From the NCBI RefSeq assembly GCF_026242055.1, contig NZ_JAPJDL010000018.1, forward strand, positions 155,426 to 219,425: DNA of 64,000 nucleotides, given 5' to 3'. Below are positions 1-7,685 of the stretch, piece after piece; the first letter of the stretch is position 1, and each line of letters begins with the position of its first letter. Below the pieces are notes generated by a model. It did no database searches and was not told the origin of the DNA. It was given only the letters and a program-made list of their open reading frames with translations. Source of the DNA: Lentzea sp. NEAU-D7 (GTDB lineage Bacteria > Actinomycetota > Actinomycetes > Mycobacteriales > Pseudonocardiaceae). The position numbers were made by a program, and so were the translations under genes.

Positions 1-945
1 GAGCACGACCGGGCCGCCGAAGCCCCCCTTGCCGTCACCGAACAGAACGGCGATCTGGTCCACCTCGTAGAGGGCGCTGACGACGTCGAGCGCACCGTCG
101 CTGTTGAAGTCGGCGAGCGCGGCGCCGGCCGAGGTGTCGCCCGCCCTGAAGGCCGTGGGCGGACCGAACCGGCCGCCACCGTCGCCCTTGAGCACGGTGA
201 CGTCGCCGGAGTTGTAGTTCGACACCGCGAGGTCGAGCTTCCCGTCGCCGTCGAGGTCCGCGACCGACAGCCTCAGCGCGCCGTCACCCGCCGGGTGGTG
301 GGCAGGTGCGGCGAACGCGCCCTTGCCGTCCCCGAGCATCACCGTCACGTCGTCGCCGTTGAGGTTGGGGGTCACCAGGTCGAGGAAACCGTCGCCGTTG
401 AAGTCCCGTGCCACGGCGCGGGCCGGTCCGTCGCCCGCCGGGAAGGTGCTCGGCTCGCCGAACTTCCCGGTGCCGTCGCCGAGGTACAGCGACATGTCGT
501 CGGACCCGAGGTTCGCGGCGACGAGGTCCGCATGTCCGTCGGAGTTGAAGTCGCCGGACGCCAGACCGTTCGGGGTGCGGCCCGCCGGCAGGACGAGTGG
601 CGGCGCGTAGCCGCCCTTGCCGTCGGCGATCAGCACGGCCACGTCGTTGGAGTTGTAGTTGGGCGTCGCCAGGTCCAGGGCGCCGTCGTCGTTCAGGTCT
701 GCCGCCAGGATGTCCGCCGAGGCGTCACCCGCCTTGAACGCCGCGGCCGCCGCGAACGACGCCTGCGGGACCGGCAGCGGTACCGGCGCCGGGGTCCCGG
801 CGGAGGGCACGGTCGCCGTCGGCCGGGCGTCGGACGACGTGCCCGGCGGGGAGTTCGGTTCGGACCTCGTGGTGCAGCCGGCGACCAGCAGCAGCGCCAC
901 CAGAGATCCGGCCACTTTTCGGGTAACGCGCATCGCGGCGCCCAT
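1..945 (-). CDS. FG-GAP/VCBS repeat lipoprotein, 3' end outside the window
   Basis: The gene runs leftward and is cut by the window edge; 315 codons are visible without a stop. The start at 945 has GAGGAG seven bases upstream. The N-terminus is a lipoprotein signal, with a hydrophobic stretch ending LLLVAGC (Cys24). After a Pro/Ser/Thr-rich linker come FG-GAP blades of the form ADLNDDGALDLATPNYNSND, at least six, each with an Asp-rich calcium loop. It should be an extracytoplasmic beta-propeller anchored to the membrane. It closely resembles the lipoprotein at 4316-5509. The fold does not reveal ligand or activity. Confidence is high for the family, low for role. Confidence 0.85.
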   Translation of the reverse strand, partial: MGAAMRVTRKVAGSLVALLLVAGCTTRSEPNSPPGTSSDARPTATVPSAGTPAPVPLPVPQASFAAAAAFKAGDASADILAADLNDDGALDLATPNYNSNDVAVLIADGKGGYAPPLVLPAGRTPNGLASGDFNSDGHADLVAANLGSDDMSLYLGDGTGKFGEPSTFPAGDGPARAVARDFNGDGFLDLVTPNLNGDDVTVMLGDGKGAFAAPAHHPAGDGALRLSVADLDGDGKLDLAVSNYNSGDVTVLKGDGGGRFGPPTAFRAGDTSAGAALADFNSDGALDVVSALYEVDQIAVLFGDGKGGFGGPVVL

Positions 946-1125
946 GTGCTTCTCCTCGCACTCGATCAGCTGCGTTTTCCAGTGTCAGCCGCAGGGCGGC
1001 CACCAGGCTTTTCATCGCTTGCCCAAAAGCGGAGAACGCGGAGTGCACATTCAGCACGCCAGAAGAAGAAAGGCTCGGCGACGCACCGTAGAACGGGTCG
1101 TACACCTGCCTGGAAACGGGGAGAG

Positions 1126-1638
1126 ATGAGCGACATCGAATCATTCGGACGAAAGCTCGGCGATTTTGCGCACGGCCTGCTCGCGGGCCGGGACGGAGAA
1201 GGCGGCGTGACGAACGAACTCCGCAACGAAGAGACGCTGCGCGCGCTCTACCAGAAGTTCAACGACAACGACCTCGACGGGGCGAGCGCGCTGCTCACCG
1301 AGGACTACGAGGGCATCGACGTGCCCTCGGGCGAAGTGGTGCGCGGACCCGCGGGCTGGAAGCAGCGGCAGGCGGCGAACAGGATCCCGCTGCCCGACGC
1401 GCGGACGACGATCCAGTCCCTGGTGGTGAAGGGTGACTTCGCGGTCGCGGAGGTGGTCAACGAGGGCACGCACACGGCGCCGTTCCCGTTGCCCGGTGGT
1501 GGAGAACACCCGCCGACGGGCAACCGGGTCCGCGGACTGAGCTGCGAGCTCTACGAGTTCCGCGACGGCAGGATTTCCAAGGGGACGCTCTACTACGACT
1601 TCCTGACCGTGGCGAACCAGCTCGGCCTCAAGTTCTGA
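1126..1638 (+). CDS. SnoaL-like (NTF2-fold) protein
   Basis: 170 residues, starting at the ATG at 1126 with GGGGAGAG just upstream. The NTF2/SnoaL-like cone fold is suggested by the region from about residue 35, with a helix (LYQKFNDNDLDGASALLTED), mid-strands carrying EVVNEGTHT, and a terminal DGRISKGTLYYD strand. The region ahead of it, FGRKLGDFAHGLLAG, recurs in the SnoaL-like protein at 22451-23092. The core is clearly paralogous to 11554-11979 (matching GTHT and YYD segments). Family members are cyclases, hydrolases or binding proteins; no catalytic assignment can be made. It is divergent from the lipoprotein gene at 1-945 and convergent with the ABC exporter genes. Confidence 0.85.
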   Translation: MSDIESFGRKLGDFAHGLLAGRDGEGGVTNELRNEETLRALYQKFNDNDLDGASALLTEDYEGIDVPSGEVVRGPAGWKQRQAANRIPLPDARTTIQSLVVKGDFAVAEVVNEGTHTAPFPLPGGGEHPPTGNRVRGLSCELYEFRDGRISKGTLYYDFLTVANQLGLKF

Positions 1639-1788
1639 GCACAGCCCTCCGCGGGCCCCGGACCAGTGCGGGGGCGCGGGGGGGGGGTACCGGCAGCGGG
1701 CGCCGGCGCGAACACGCTGGTCATAATGTTCTGCGCACCGCGCCCCGCGCGAAGGAACGGAGTCCGTGCGCGCGGAGGGCTGGAACCG

Positions 1789-2592
1789 TCAGCGGGCGAC
1801 GGCCTTGCGGTAACGGCTGGTCGCGAACGGCATGAACACCACGAGCATCACCACGATCCACAGGAACGACGCCAGGATCGGGTTCTGCAACGGCCACGCC
1901 TCACCGGGCGGGAAGTCAGGATTGGTGTTGCCGAACAGCTGCCGCACCGCCTGGGTCACCGCGGACACCGGGTTCCACTCGGCGATCACCCGCAGCACCG
2001 CCGGGAAACCCTCCGGGCTGACGTAGGTGTTGGCGATGAAGCACAACGGCATGATGATCATGAAGCTGGCGTTCGTCACCACCTCCGGCGCCCGCACCGA
2101 CAGCCCCACCACGGCCAGGATCCACGACAGCGCGTACGCGAACAACAGCAGCAGCAGGAAACCCACCGCCGCCTCGCCCGGTGAGCTGTCGATGCGCCAG
2201 CCGACGAGCAAGCCCGTCACGACCATGACGACGATCGACAGCACGTTGTTCGCGAGATCGCTGATCGTCCGTCCGATGAGGACGGAGTACGGCGAGATCG
2301 GCAGCGACCGGAAGCGGTCGACGATGCCCTTCTGGATGTCCTCGGCCAGCCCCGAGCCGGTGATCACCGAGTTGAACACCACGGTCTGCACGAACACACC
2401 GACGAGCAGGAACTCGGTGTACGACACGCCCGGCACCTGGATGGCGCTGCCGAAGATGTAGGCGAACAGCAGCGTCGACATGATCGGCATGATCAGCGAC
2501 GACATCATCAGGTCCGGCACGCGCAGCGTCCTGGTGAGGTTGCGCTTCGCCAGCACCACGCCGTCACCGACGGCGAGTCCCACCGCACTCAT
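1789..2592 (-). CDS. ABC-2 type drug exporter permease (DrrB-like)
   Basis: 267 residues with about six membrane segments. The order is typical of DrrB/ABC-2 permeases: a short cytoplasmic N-terminus, LMMSSLIMPIMSTLLFAYIF, then the conserved segment around EDIQKGIVDRFRSLPISPYS, and later helices ending before a basic tail. It overlaps the ATPase gene by four bases (ATGA at 2589-2592), so the two are translationally coupled. The pair should form a membrane efflux pump. Self-protection against the locus product is inferred from location and from the operators upstream of the ATPase gene. Nearest known relatives by architecture are daunorubicin-type exporters. Confidence 0.92.
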   Translation of the reverse strand: MSAVGLAVGDGVVLAKRNLTRTLRVPDLMMSSLIMPIMSTLLFAYIFGSAIQVPGVSYTEFLLVGVFVQTVVFNSVITGSGLAEDIQKGIVDRFRSLPISPYSVLIGRTISDLANNVLSIVVMVVTGLLVGWRIDSSPGEAAVGFLLLLLFAYALSWILAVVGLSVRAPEVVTNASFMIIMPLCFIANTYVSPEGFPAVLRVIAEWNPVSAVTQAVRQLFGNTNPDFPPGEAWPLQNPILASFLWIVVMLVVFMPFATSRYRKAVAR

Positions 2593-3596
2593 CGAACAGA
2601 CTCCTCGTTCTTCGTCTCCCCGGCCTTCACGCCTTCGCCGTTCTGCCCGGCCTTGTCCGCCCGGTGCCCCGTGAGGGCGAGGAAGACGTCGTCCAGCGTG
2701 GGCCTGCGCACCGAGGCGTCGACCACCTCGACGCCGGCCATGTCGAGCCTGCGCACACCGTCGACCAGCACTCCCCCGGCGGCCGCGATCGGCACGACCA
2801 CCCGGCGGTCCTCCTGCGAGGCAACGGGTTCGCCGTGCCCGATCGGGGCCAGCACGGCGCGGGCGTGGTCGAGGTCGGCCGCATCGCTCAGCGTCACCTC
2901 GAGCCGGTGGCCACCGACCTGGTCCTTGAGCTCGTCGGCCGTGCCGTTCGCGATCAGCCTGCCGTGGTCGATCACCGCGATGCGGTGGGCCAGCCGGTCG
3001 GCCTCCTCCAGGTACTGCGTCGTGAGCAGCAGCGTGCTGCCCGACGCGACGAGCTCACCGATGGCGTCCCACGTGGCCTCACGGCTGCGGATGTCGAGGC
3101 CCGTCGTCGGTTCGTCGAGGATGAGCACCTTCGGCCTGCGCACCAGCGCGCCCGCGAGGTCGAGACGCCGGCGCATGCCGCCGGAGTACTCCTTGAGCCG
3201 CCTGCCCGCCGCCTCGGTCAGGTCGAACTGCTCGAGCAGCTCCTCGGCGCGCGCCTTCGCACCCTTCTTGCCCAGGTGGTAGAGCCGGCCGATCAGCTCC
3301 AGGTTCTCGTACCCCGTCAGCAGCTCGTCGACCGCGGCGTACTGGCCCGACAGGCCGATCACCTCACGCACCGCGCGCGGGTTGGCCACCACGTCGATCC
3401 CGGCGACCTCGACGTGGCCGCTGTCCGGCTGGATGAGGGTGGCGAAGACCCTGACCGCCGTGGTCTTGCCGGCTCCGTTCGGACCGAGGAGGCCCATCAC
3501 CGTTCCCTCGGCGACCTCCAGGTCGAAGCCGTCCAGCGCCGTCACGGACGCGTACTTCTTCACGACTTCCCGAGCCACGATCGCTGCGGTCATCAT
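2589..3596 (-). CDS. ABC exporter ATP-binding subunit (DrrA-like)
   Basis: 335 residues. The start at 3596 is chosen because GGAGAG lies four bases upstream; 3593 is an adjacent alternative ATG. Walker A is LLGPNGAGKTT near residue 40, the signature is YSGGMRRRLDLAGAL, Walker B is VLILDEPTTGLD, and the switch region is LLLTTQYLEEAD. The C-terminal 100 residues match the DrrA-type regulatory extension. It powers the permease encoded at 1789-2592. Its promoter (GTGACA, 17 bp, TATGAT on the minus strand at 3700-3672) is overlaid by two copies of a palindrome found elsewhere in the locus, so it is probably held off by a repressor until product accumulates. Confidence 0.93.
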   Translation of the reverse strand: MMTAAIVAREVVKKYASVTALDGFDLEVAEGTVMGLLGPNGAGKTTAVRVFATLIQPDSGHVEVAGIDVVANPRAVREVIGLSGQYAAVDELLTGYENLELIGRLYHLGKKGAKARAEELLEQFDLTEAAGRRLKEYSGGMRRRLDLAGALVRRPKVLILDEPTTGLDIRSREATWDAIGELVASGSTLLLTTQYLEEADRLAHRIAVIDHGRLIANGTADELKDQVGGHRLEVTLSDAADLDHARAVLAPIGHGEPVASQEDRRVVVPIAAAGGVLVDGVRRLDMAGVEVVDASVRRPTLDDVFLALTGHRADKAGQNGEGVKAGETKNEESVR

Positions 3597-3659
3597 CGCC
3601 TCTCCGCCGGGCTCGTATGCCGGCTCACCCCTCCGGAACCACACGCCTCGCTGGGCGGC

Positions 3660-3678
3660 ATATGACTAAACATCATAC
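3660..3678. promoter_or_regulatory. Operator-like palindrome, copy A
   Basis: ATATGACTAAACATCATAC matches the perfect palindrome core at 14063-14081 at 15 of 19 positions. It lies between the divergent exporter and VOC genes and contains the exporter -10 hexamer. Confidence 0.55.
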
Positions 3679-3700
3679 AATCGGTATGACTGTTTGTCAC
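3672..3700 (-). promoter_or_regulatory. Predicted promoter of the ABC exporter operon
   Basis: Read on the minus strand there is a -35 of GTGACA (3700-3695), a 17-bp spacer and a -10 of TATGAT (3677-3672), about 75 bases ahead of the exporter start. Both hexamers sit inside or against the two palindromic sites at 3660-3678 and 3684-3702. A bound repressor would block it. Confidence 0.55.
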
Positions 3701-3702
3701 AC
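3684..3702. promoter_or_regulatory. Operator-like palindrome, copy B
   Basis: GTATGACTGTTTGTCACAC matches the core at 14063-14081 at 15 of 19 positions. It begins 24 bp from copy A, so the two could be bound on nearby helical faces. It contains the exporter -35 hexamer. Confidence 0.55.
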
Positions 3703-3745
3703 AGACTGCACCTTTCGGACACGACGGACAACGACTGGAGACGAC

Positions 3746-4123
3746 ATGGACCTCGTCCAGGGCATCGGCGGTGTCTTCTTCCGCGCGAAGGACCCGCGTG
3801 CCCAGGCCCGGTGGTACCACGAGAACCTCGGCATCCCGATCAGCCCCGGAGACGGCGACCAGACCGGCGAGGAGCGGATGTGGGAGCAGCAGGCCGGTCC
3901 GACGGTGTGGGGCCCGTTTCCGGAGGACACCGAGTACTTCCACAACCCCGCGCAGCAGGTGATGATCAACTTTCGCGTCGCCGACCTCGACGCCGTGCTC
4001 GCCCGGCTGCGGTACACCGGCACGCCCGTCAGGGACGAGATCGAGGAGTACGACTACGGGCGGTTCGCCTGGGCGTGCGACCCGGAGGGGAACTGGTTCG
4101 AGCTGTGGGAACCCCGGAACTAG
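3746..4123 (+). CDS. VOC (glyoxalase/bleomycin-resistance fold) protein
   Basis: 125 residues. The ATG at 3746 follows CTGGAG; longer in-frame starts would run through the operator region and are unlikely. It has two beta-alpha-beta-beta-beta halves, opening IGGVFFRAKDPRAQARWYHE and closing FAWACDPEGNWFELWEP, whose Glu is at the usual metal-ligand position. VOC proteins include antibiotic-sequestering proteins; the TnmS proteins of the tiancimycin producer are enediyne binders of this fold. Divergence from the ABC exporter across shared operators favours a protection role here, which is inference. Another possible role is a lyase or dioxygenase-like enzyme. Confidence 0.88.
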   Translation: MDLVQGIGGVFFRAKDPRAQARWYHENLGIPISPGDGDQTGEERMWEQQAGPTVWGPFPEDTEYFHNPAQQVMINFRVADLDAVLARLRYTGTPVRDEIEEYDYGRFAWACDPEGNWFELWEPRN

Positions 4124-4162
4124 GGCATGGGCCGAAGTCCGCGTTCGCGACAGCCCGGTCCT

Positions 4163-4316
4163 GGGCCGTGTCCCGGAGGTACGCCCGGTGGCAGGCGCGG
4201 GCGAGAGGCCCGGAAACGGCGCCGCCGCGATGCCCTCGAACCGGGCCGTCGCGGCGGTGTCGTCTCCGGGGCCCTCGGCCGCTGCCGCCGCCCGGCGGGA
4301 CTTCCGGGACACGGGC
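4163..4316. repeat. Long inverted-repeat element, copy 1 (interrupted)
   Basis: The left arm (4163-4198) and right arm (4289-4316) match the two arms of the compact hairpin at 6353-6412, but about 90 bases separate them here. The core CGGGACTTCCGGGACACGG is nearly identical in the two right arms. The element fills the gap between convergent genes and ends at the stop codon of the lipoprotein gene. It may be a bidirectional terminator or a REP-like repeat. Confidence 0.6.
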
Positions 4317-5509
4317 TAGCTCCCGGTGGCGTTGCGGAGCACCACGACGTTGTCGGCGTGGGAGTTCGCCGTGGCCAGGTCCGGCTTGCCGTCGCCGTCC
4401 AGGTCGGCCGCCACGATCTTGATCGTGCCGTCCGCGGCGGGCACCGTCAGCGCGGCGGAGAACCCCCCGCGGCCGTCGCCCGCGAAGACCGAGACGTTGT
4501 CGGACTCGAAGTTCGCGGACGCCACGTCGGCGTCGCCGTCACCGTCGAGGTCGGCGGCCGTGATCCCGGTCGGACCGTCGCCGGCCGGCATCACGAGCGG
4601 AGCCGCGAACCCGCCCTTGCCGTCGCCGAGGAGCACGGACACCGTGTCGCCCTCGTAGTCGGGGGTGGCGAGATCGGCGTTCCCGTCGGCGTTGAAGTCG
4701 GCCGTGACGATCCCGTGTGGACCGTTGCCCGCCTTGGCGGAGACCACGGGGGCGAACGTGCCGTCGCCGTTGCCGAGGAGGACTCCGGCGTCGTCCGAGT
4801 GGTGGTTGCCGGACACCAGGTCCGTTCGCCCGTCGCCGTTGAAGTCGGCGGCGACGATGTCGGCGGGACCGTTGCCCGCGGGCAGGTGCACCGGTGCGGC
4901 GAACCCGCCGCTGCCGTCGGCGAGCATGACGCTCACGTTGTCGCCGTCGTAGTTGGCGGTCGCGAGGTCCAGGCTCCCGTTGCCGTCGAGGTCGGCGGCG
5001 GCCACTCCGGACGGACCGTCTCCCGCGGCGTGGACGGTCGGCGCGGTGAACCCGCCCTTGCCGTCACCGCGCTGCACGGTGACGGTCTCGTCGCTGACGT
5101 TGATCGTGACCACGTCGGCGTTGCCGTCCGCGTCGACGTCCGCGGTCACGTTGCGCAGGGCCGCCGGACCGGCCGGGATCGTCACGACCTCGCGGACACC
5201 CGCCCTGCCGTCACCGAAGAGCACGGAGGCGTCGCCCGGTCCGAGGTTCGCCGTGACGAGGTCGAGGGCGCCGTCGCGGTCGAAGTCCGCGGCCGAGATC
5301 GCCCGCGGGTTGTCGCCGACCGGGCTGCTCGCCGAGGTCGTGAACGACAGCGCGGGTCCTGCCGGGGCCGTGGGCGAGGGCGGGGTGCCGGGAGGCGGCT
5401 GGCCCGATTTGTCGCTTCCGCCCGTGCAGGAAACGATGAGAGCCGCCGTGAACACGATCACGGCCGCGGAGCTGCTCCTGGCGTGCCGGGCCGTGGTGGG
5501 ATGTGCCAT
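4316..5509 (-). CDS. FG-GAP/VCBS repeat lipoprotein
   Basis: 397 residues. The start at 5509 has AAGGAG with a seven-base spacer; a longer in-frame reading from 5596 has no such site. A lipoprotein signal ends VSC (Cys28), followed by a Gly/Pro-rich linker. At least seven FG-GAP repeats follow, such as AADLDGNGSLDLATANYDGD, with regular spacing and Asp-rich calcium loops. It should form an extracellular membrane-tethered beta-propeller. It is a close paralogue of the product of 1-945, suggesting duplication. UnbV in this locus also carries FG-GAP repeats but differs in its C-terminus. Function is unknown. Confidence 0.88.
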   Translation of the reverse strand: MAHPTTARHARSSSAAVIVFTAALIVSCTGGSDKSGQPPPGTPPSPTAPAGPALSFTTSASSPVGDNPRAISAADFDRDGALDLVTANLGPGDASVLFGDGRAGVREVVTIPAGPAALRNVTADVDADGNADVVTINVSDETVTVQRGDGKGGFTAPTVHAAGDGPSGVAAADLDGNGSLDLATANYDGDNVSVMLADGSGGFAAPVHLPAGNGPADIVAADFNGDGRTDLVSGNHHSDDAGVLLGNGDGTFAPVVSAKAGNGPHGIVTADFNADGNADLATPDYEGDTVSVLLGDGKGGFAAPLVMPAGDGPTGITAADLDGDGDADVASANFESDNVSVFAGDGRGGFSAALTVPAADGTIKIVAADLDGDGKPDLATANSHADNVVVLRNATGS

Positions 5510-5689
5510 CGGGATTCTCCTTGCGGTGGCGTGCCTTTTCGCTCTACTCGATTGATAGCCCGCGCCCCGCCGGAGTCGCTTATCCCGTCTTGCCAAACCC
5601 TCGCGGCACCGCGGGTCCGCTTAGGACGAACGGCGGGATGGCAGACTGTCGTGGAACCGCTCACCGCACGTCAGGACGCAGGAGACACC

Positions 5690-6274
5690 GTGGCGCAGGA
5701 AGAAGTGCCCAGCCAGGACCCGGCGCTGCCCGCGACGGCGTACGCAGTGCTCGGCCTGCTGTCGTTCGGTCAGGAGGTGACCGGGTACGACCTGCGCAAG
5801 TGGGCGATGAACATGCGCTACTTCTACTGGAGCCCCGCGCAGAGCCAGATCTACCTGGAGCTGCGCCGGCTGCTGGAGCACGGGCTCGTCGAGGTGCACC
5901 TGGAAGAGCAGAAGAGCCGCCCGGACAAGCGGTTGTACCGGATCACCGACGCCGGTCTGAAGGTCTTCCGCGAATGGCTGAACCACGCCCCCGTCGGGCC
6001 TCCGCTGCTCAAGCACTCCGTCGCGCTGCGCCTGTTCTTCGGTCACCAGACCAACCACGACAGGCTGCGCGAGGTCCTCACCGAGTACCGCGACTGGGCC
6101 GTGGAGCAGACGAACGGGCTCACCCTGCTCAGGACCGAGCTGGACCAGACGCTGCCGTACCCGGCGCTGGTCGCCACCTGGGGCTCCGCCTACTTCGCCG
6201 CCGAGATCACCGCGATCGACACCGTGCTGGCCGACCTCGACCGCATGGAGACCGGGCCGCGGGAGCAGGACTGA
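5690..6274 (+). CDS. PadR-family transcriptional regulator
   Basis: 194 residues from the GTG at 5690, with GGAG six bases upstream. The N-terminal winged helix runs from about residue 15 to 95 (AYAVLGLLSFGQEVTGYDLR, then SQIYLELRRLLEHGLVEV and KRLYRITDAG), which is the PadR pattern. The C-terminal helical domain is of the longer PadR subfamily 2 type. PadR proteins usually repress exporter or detoxification genes and respond to small molecules. It lies 2 kb from the exporter pair and is one candidate for the repressor binding the shared palindrome; that link is untested. Confidence 0.9.
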   Translation: MAQEEVPSQDPALPATAYAVLGLLSFGQEVTGYDLRKWAMNMRYFYWSPAQSQIYLELRRLLEHGLVEVHLEEQKSRPDKRLYRITDAGLKVFREWLNHAPVGPPLLKHSVALRLFFGHQTNHDRLREVLTEYRDWAVEQTNGLTLLRTELDQTLPYPALVATWGSAYFAAEITAIDTVLADLDRMETGPREQD

Positions 6275-6352
6275 CCGGCGGGCGGGCACTGATCCGCCCT
6301 CGAACTGCGACCGGTGGTGCTGCCCGGCGGAACGTGCGGGCAAGCGCCGCCA

Positions 6353-6412
6353 GGCCGCGTCCCGGAAGTGCGTCCGGTGACAGGCGCCCGGCGGGACTTC
6401 CGGGACACGGCC
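6353..6412. repeat. Long inverted-repeat hairpin, copy 2 (compact)
   Basis: Two arms of 25 bases agree at 21 positions around a short loop. It lies between the convergent PadR gene and the coiled-coil gene and stops exactly at the latter's stop codon. Copy 1 at 4163-4316 has the same relation to its neighbours. A bidirectional terminator role is plausible. Confidence 0.65.
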
Positions 6413-6843
6413 TAGCGTTTCTGCTCGATGCGCCGGGGCTCGTCGCGGTCGCCGATCCGTTCGGCGAACTGGGCGCGCAGCTGACTGACGATGACGGCCG
6501 ACTCGCGACGCACCCGGTCCACCTCCCAGCGCGCCTGCTGACGCACCCGTTCGATCTCGACGCGGTGGTCCTCGACGAGGCGCCGGCGCTCCTCGTGGGC
6601 CTCGTCGAGGGTCTGCTGCCAGCGGCCCAGCAACTGGTCCCGCTCGGCCGCCACCGCCGCTCTCGCCTGGTCCACCAGGTTGTCGGCGGCCCGCTGCCGG
6701 ACCAGCTCCTCCGCGCGTTGCTGTTCGGCGTGCCGCAGCTCTTCCTTGGCTCTTTCGTGCCTGATCATCCGCCGTGCACCGACGAAGCTCAGAAACGCGG
6801 TGATGACCGCCGCTATGGGCCCACCCAGTTGCAGAAACTCCAT
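6412..6843 (-). CDS. Membrane-anchored coiled-coil protein of unknown function
   Basis: 143 residues from the ATG at 6843. One membrane segment (PIAAVITAFLSFVGARRMI) is at the N-terminus. The rest, residues 30-140, is charged and rich in Arg, Glu, Ala and Gln with heptad-like spacing (HERAKEELRHAEQQRAEEL), typical of a long coiled coil. No enzyme motif is visible. It is last of five leftward genes beginning with the UbiB-like kinase at 9930, separated from the nitroreductase gene by 41 bases. It may scaffold or tether something at the membrane; that is a guess. Confidence 0.75.
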   Translation of the reverse strand: MEFLQLGGPIAAVITAFLSFVGARRMIRHERAKEELRHAEQQRAEELVRQRAADNLVDQARAAVAAERDQLLGRWQQTLDEAHEERRRLVEDHRVEIERVRQQARWEVDRVRRESAVIVSQLRAQFAERIGDRDEPRRIEQKR

Positions 6844-6884
6844 TGCACGCCATTCTCCGGCCGGTGAGGAAACATCGCTGTTCC

Positions 6885-7424
6885 TCAGTATCGTGATTCG
6901 GCGGAGAAGCGTCTCTTCCCGGTTGCGAGATCGGCGGGTGAGCCCCAGCGGCCGGAGAACACGATGTCGGACAACGACATTCGCGCGGCCGGACGGACGT
7001 GGCCGGGCCGCGCCCACCTCAGCCCGACCACCGTGACGAGGTCGTGCGTGTCCGGTACGGCGAGCGCGTCGCGGACCGCCGCGCGGTCGAACCCTCCGTA
7101 CTGCCGCACCTGCAGGCCCTCGGCGCGCGCCCTGGCCGTCAGGCCTCCGACCGCCAGGCCGAGCTCGTACTCGGTGCCGCGCATCCGCTTGCCCGTCTCG
7201 TCGGTGGTGCGGACGGCCGCCAGGACCAACGCGACGGCGGTGTGCGCCCTGAGGCGGTTGTCCTCGGCGAGTGCCGAGAACAACGTCTGGAAGGTCGGGT
7301 CCGCACACCTGCCCAGGACGAACCGCCACGGTTGCCGGTTCCAGGCGGACTCCGACGAACGGGCCGCGTCGAACAGCCGCACACACGTCTCGGCCGGAAT
7401 GCCCGGACCGGATGCGGCTGTCAT
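6885..7424 (-). CDS. Nitroreductase-family flavoprotein
   Basis: 179 residues from the ATG at 7424, overlapping the preceding stop (ATGA). The segment AARSSESAWNRQPWRFVLG is the FMN-binding N-terminal motif of the nitroreductase family, and VVGLRWARPG lies in the expected C-terminal region. It is slightly shorter than typical members (about 190-220). The family uses FMN and NAD(P)H to reduce nitro groups, quinones or enones, or dehydrogenates substrates. It sits in an operon with two membrane proteins and a UbiB-like kinase, which could suggest quinone redox work. The substrate is unknown. Confidence 0.82.
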   Translation of the reverse strand: MTAASGPGIPAETCVRLFDAARSSESAWNRQPWRFVLGRCADPTFQTLFSALAEDNRLRAHTAVALVLAAVRTTDETGKRMRGTEYELGLAVGGLTARARAEGLQVRQYGGFDRAAVRDALAVPDTHDLVTVVGLRWARPGHVRPAARMSLSDIVFSGRWGSPADLATGKRRFSAESRY

Positions 7425-7678
7425 CAGGTCGCCTCGGCGCGCGCCGCCTCGCGGTGCGACACCAGGCACCCGAGGAGGGCGACGAGCGCGAAGCCGTGGT
7501 GCACCCACCCGGATTCCGCCAGCCACGGCAACACCAGGCCGAGCAGCCCTCGCGCATACGCCTCGGGCAGGTGGAGCAGGTAGGTCTGCCCGAGTCTCAT
7601 CAGGAGCTCGGCCCAGTACACGAGCACGACCGCGGTGACGACCGTCAGCACCGGGCGGGTGTTCAGCCGCGTCGACAT
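7424..7678 (-). CDS. Small membrane protein
   Basis: 84 residues, ATG at 7678, seven bases after the larger membrane protein gene. It has two to three hydrophobic segments (VLTVVTAVVLVYWAELLM, GLLGLVLPWLAES and ALVALLGCLV) and little else. No family is recognised. The stop overlaps the nitroreductase start, so it is probably co-translated and may be an accessory membrane subunit of that operon. Confidence 0.75.
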   Translation of the reverse strand: MSTRLNTRPVLTVVTAVVLVYWAELLMRLGQTYLLHLPEAYARGLLGLVLPWLAESGWVHHGFALVALLGCLVSHREAARAEAT

Positions 7679-7685
7679 CCGGCCC

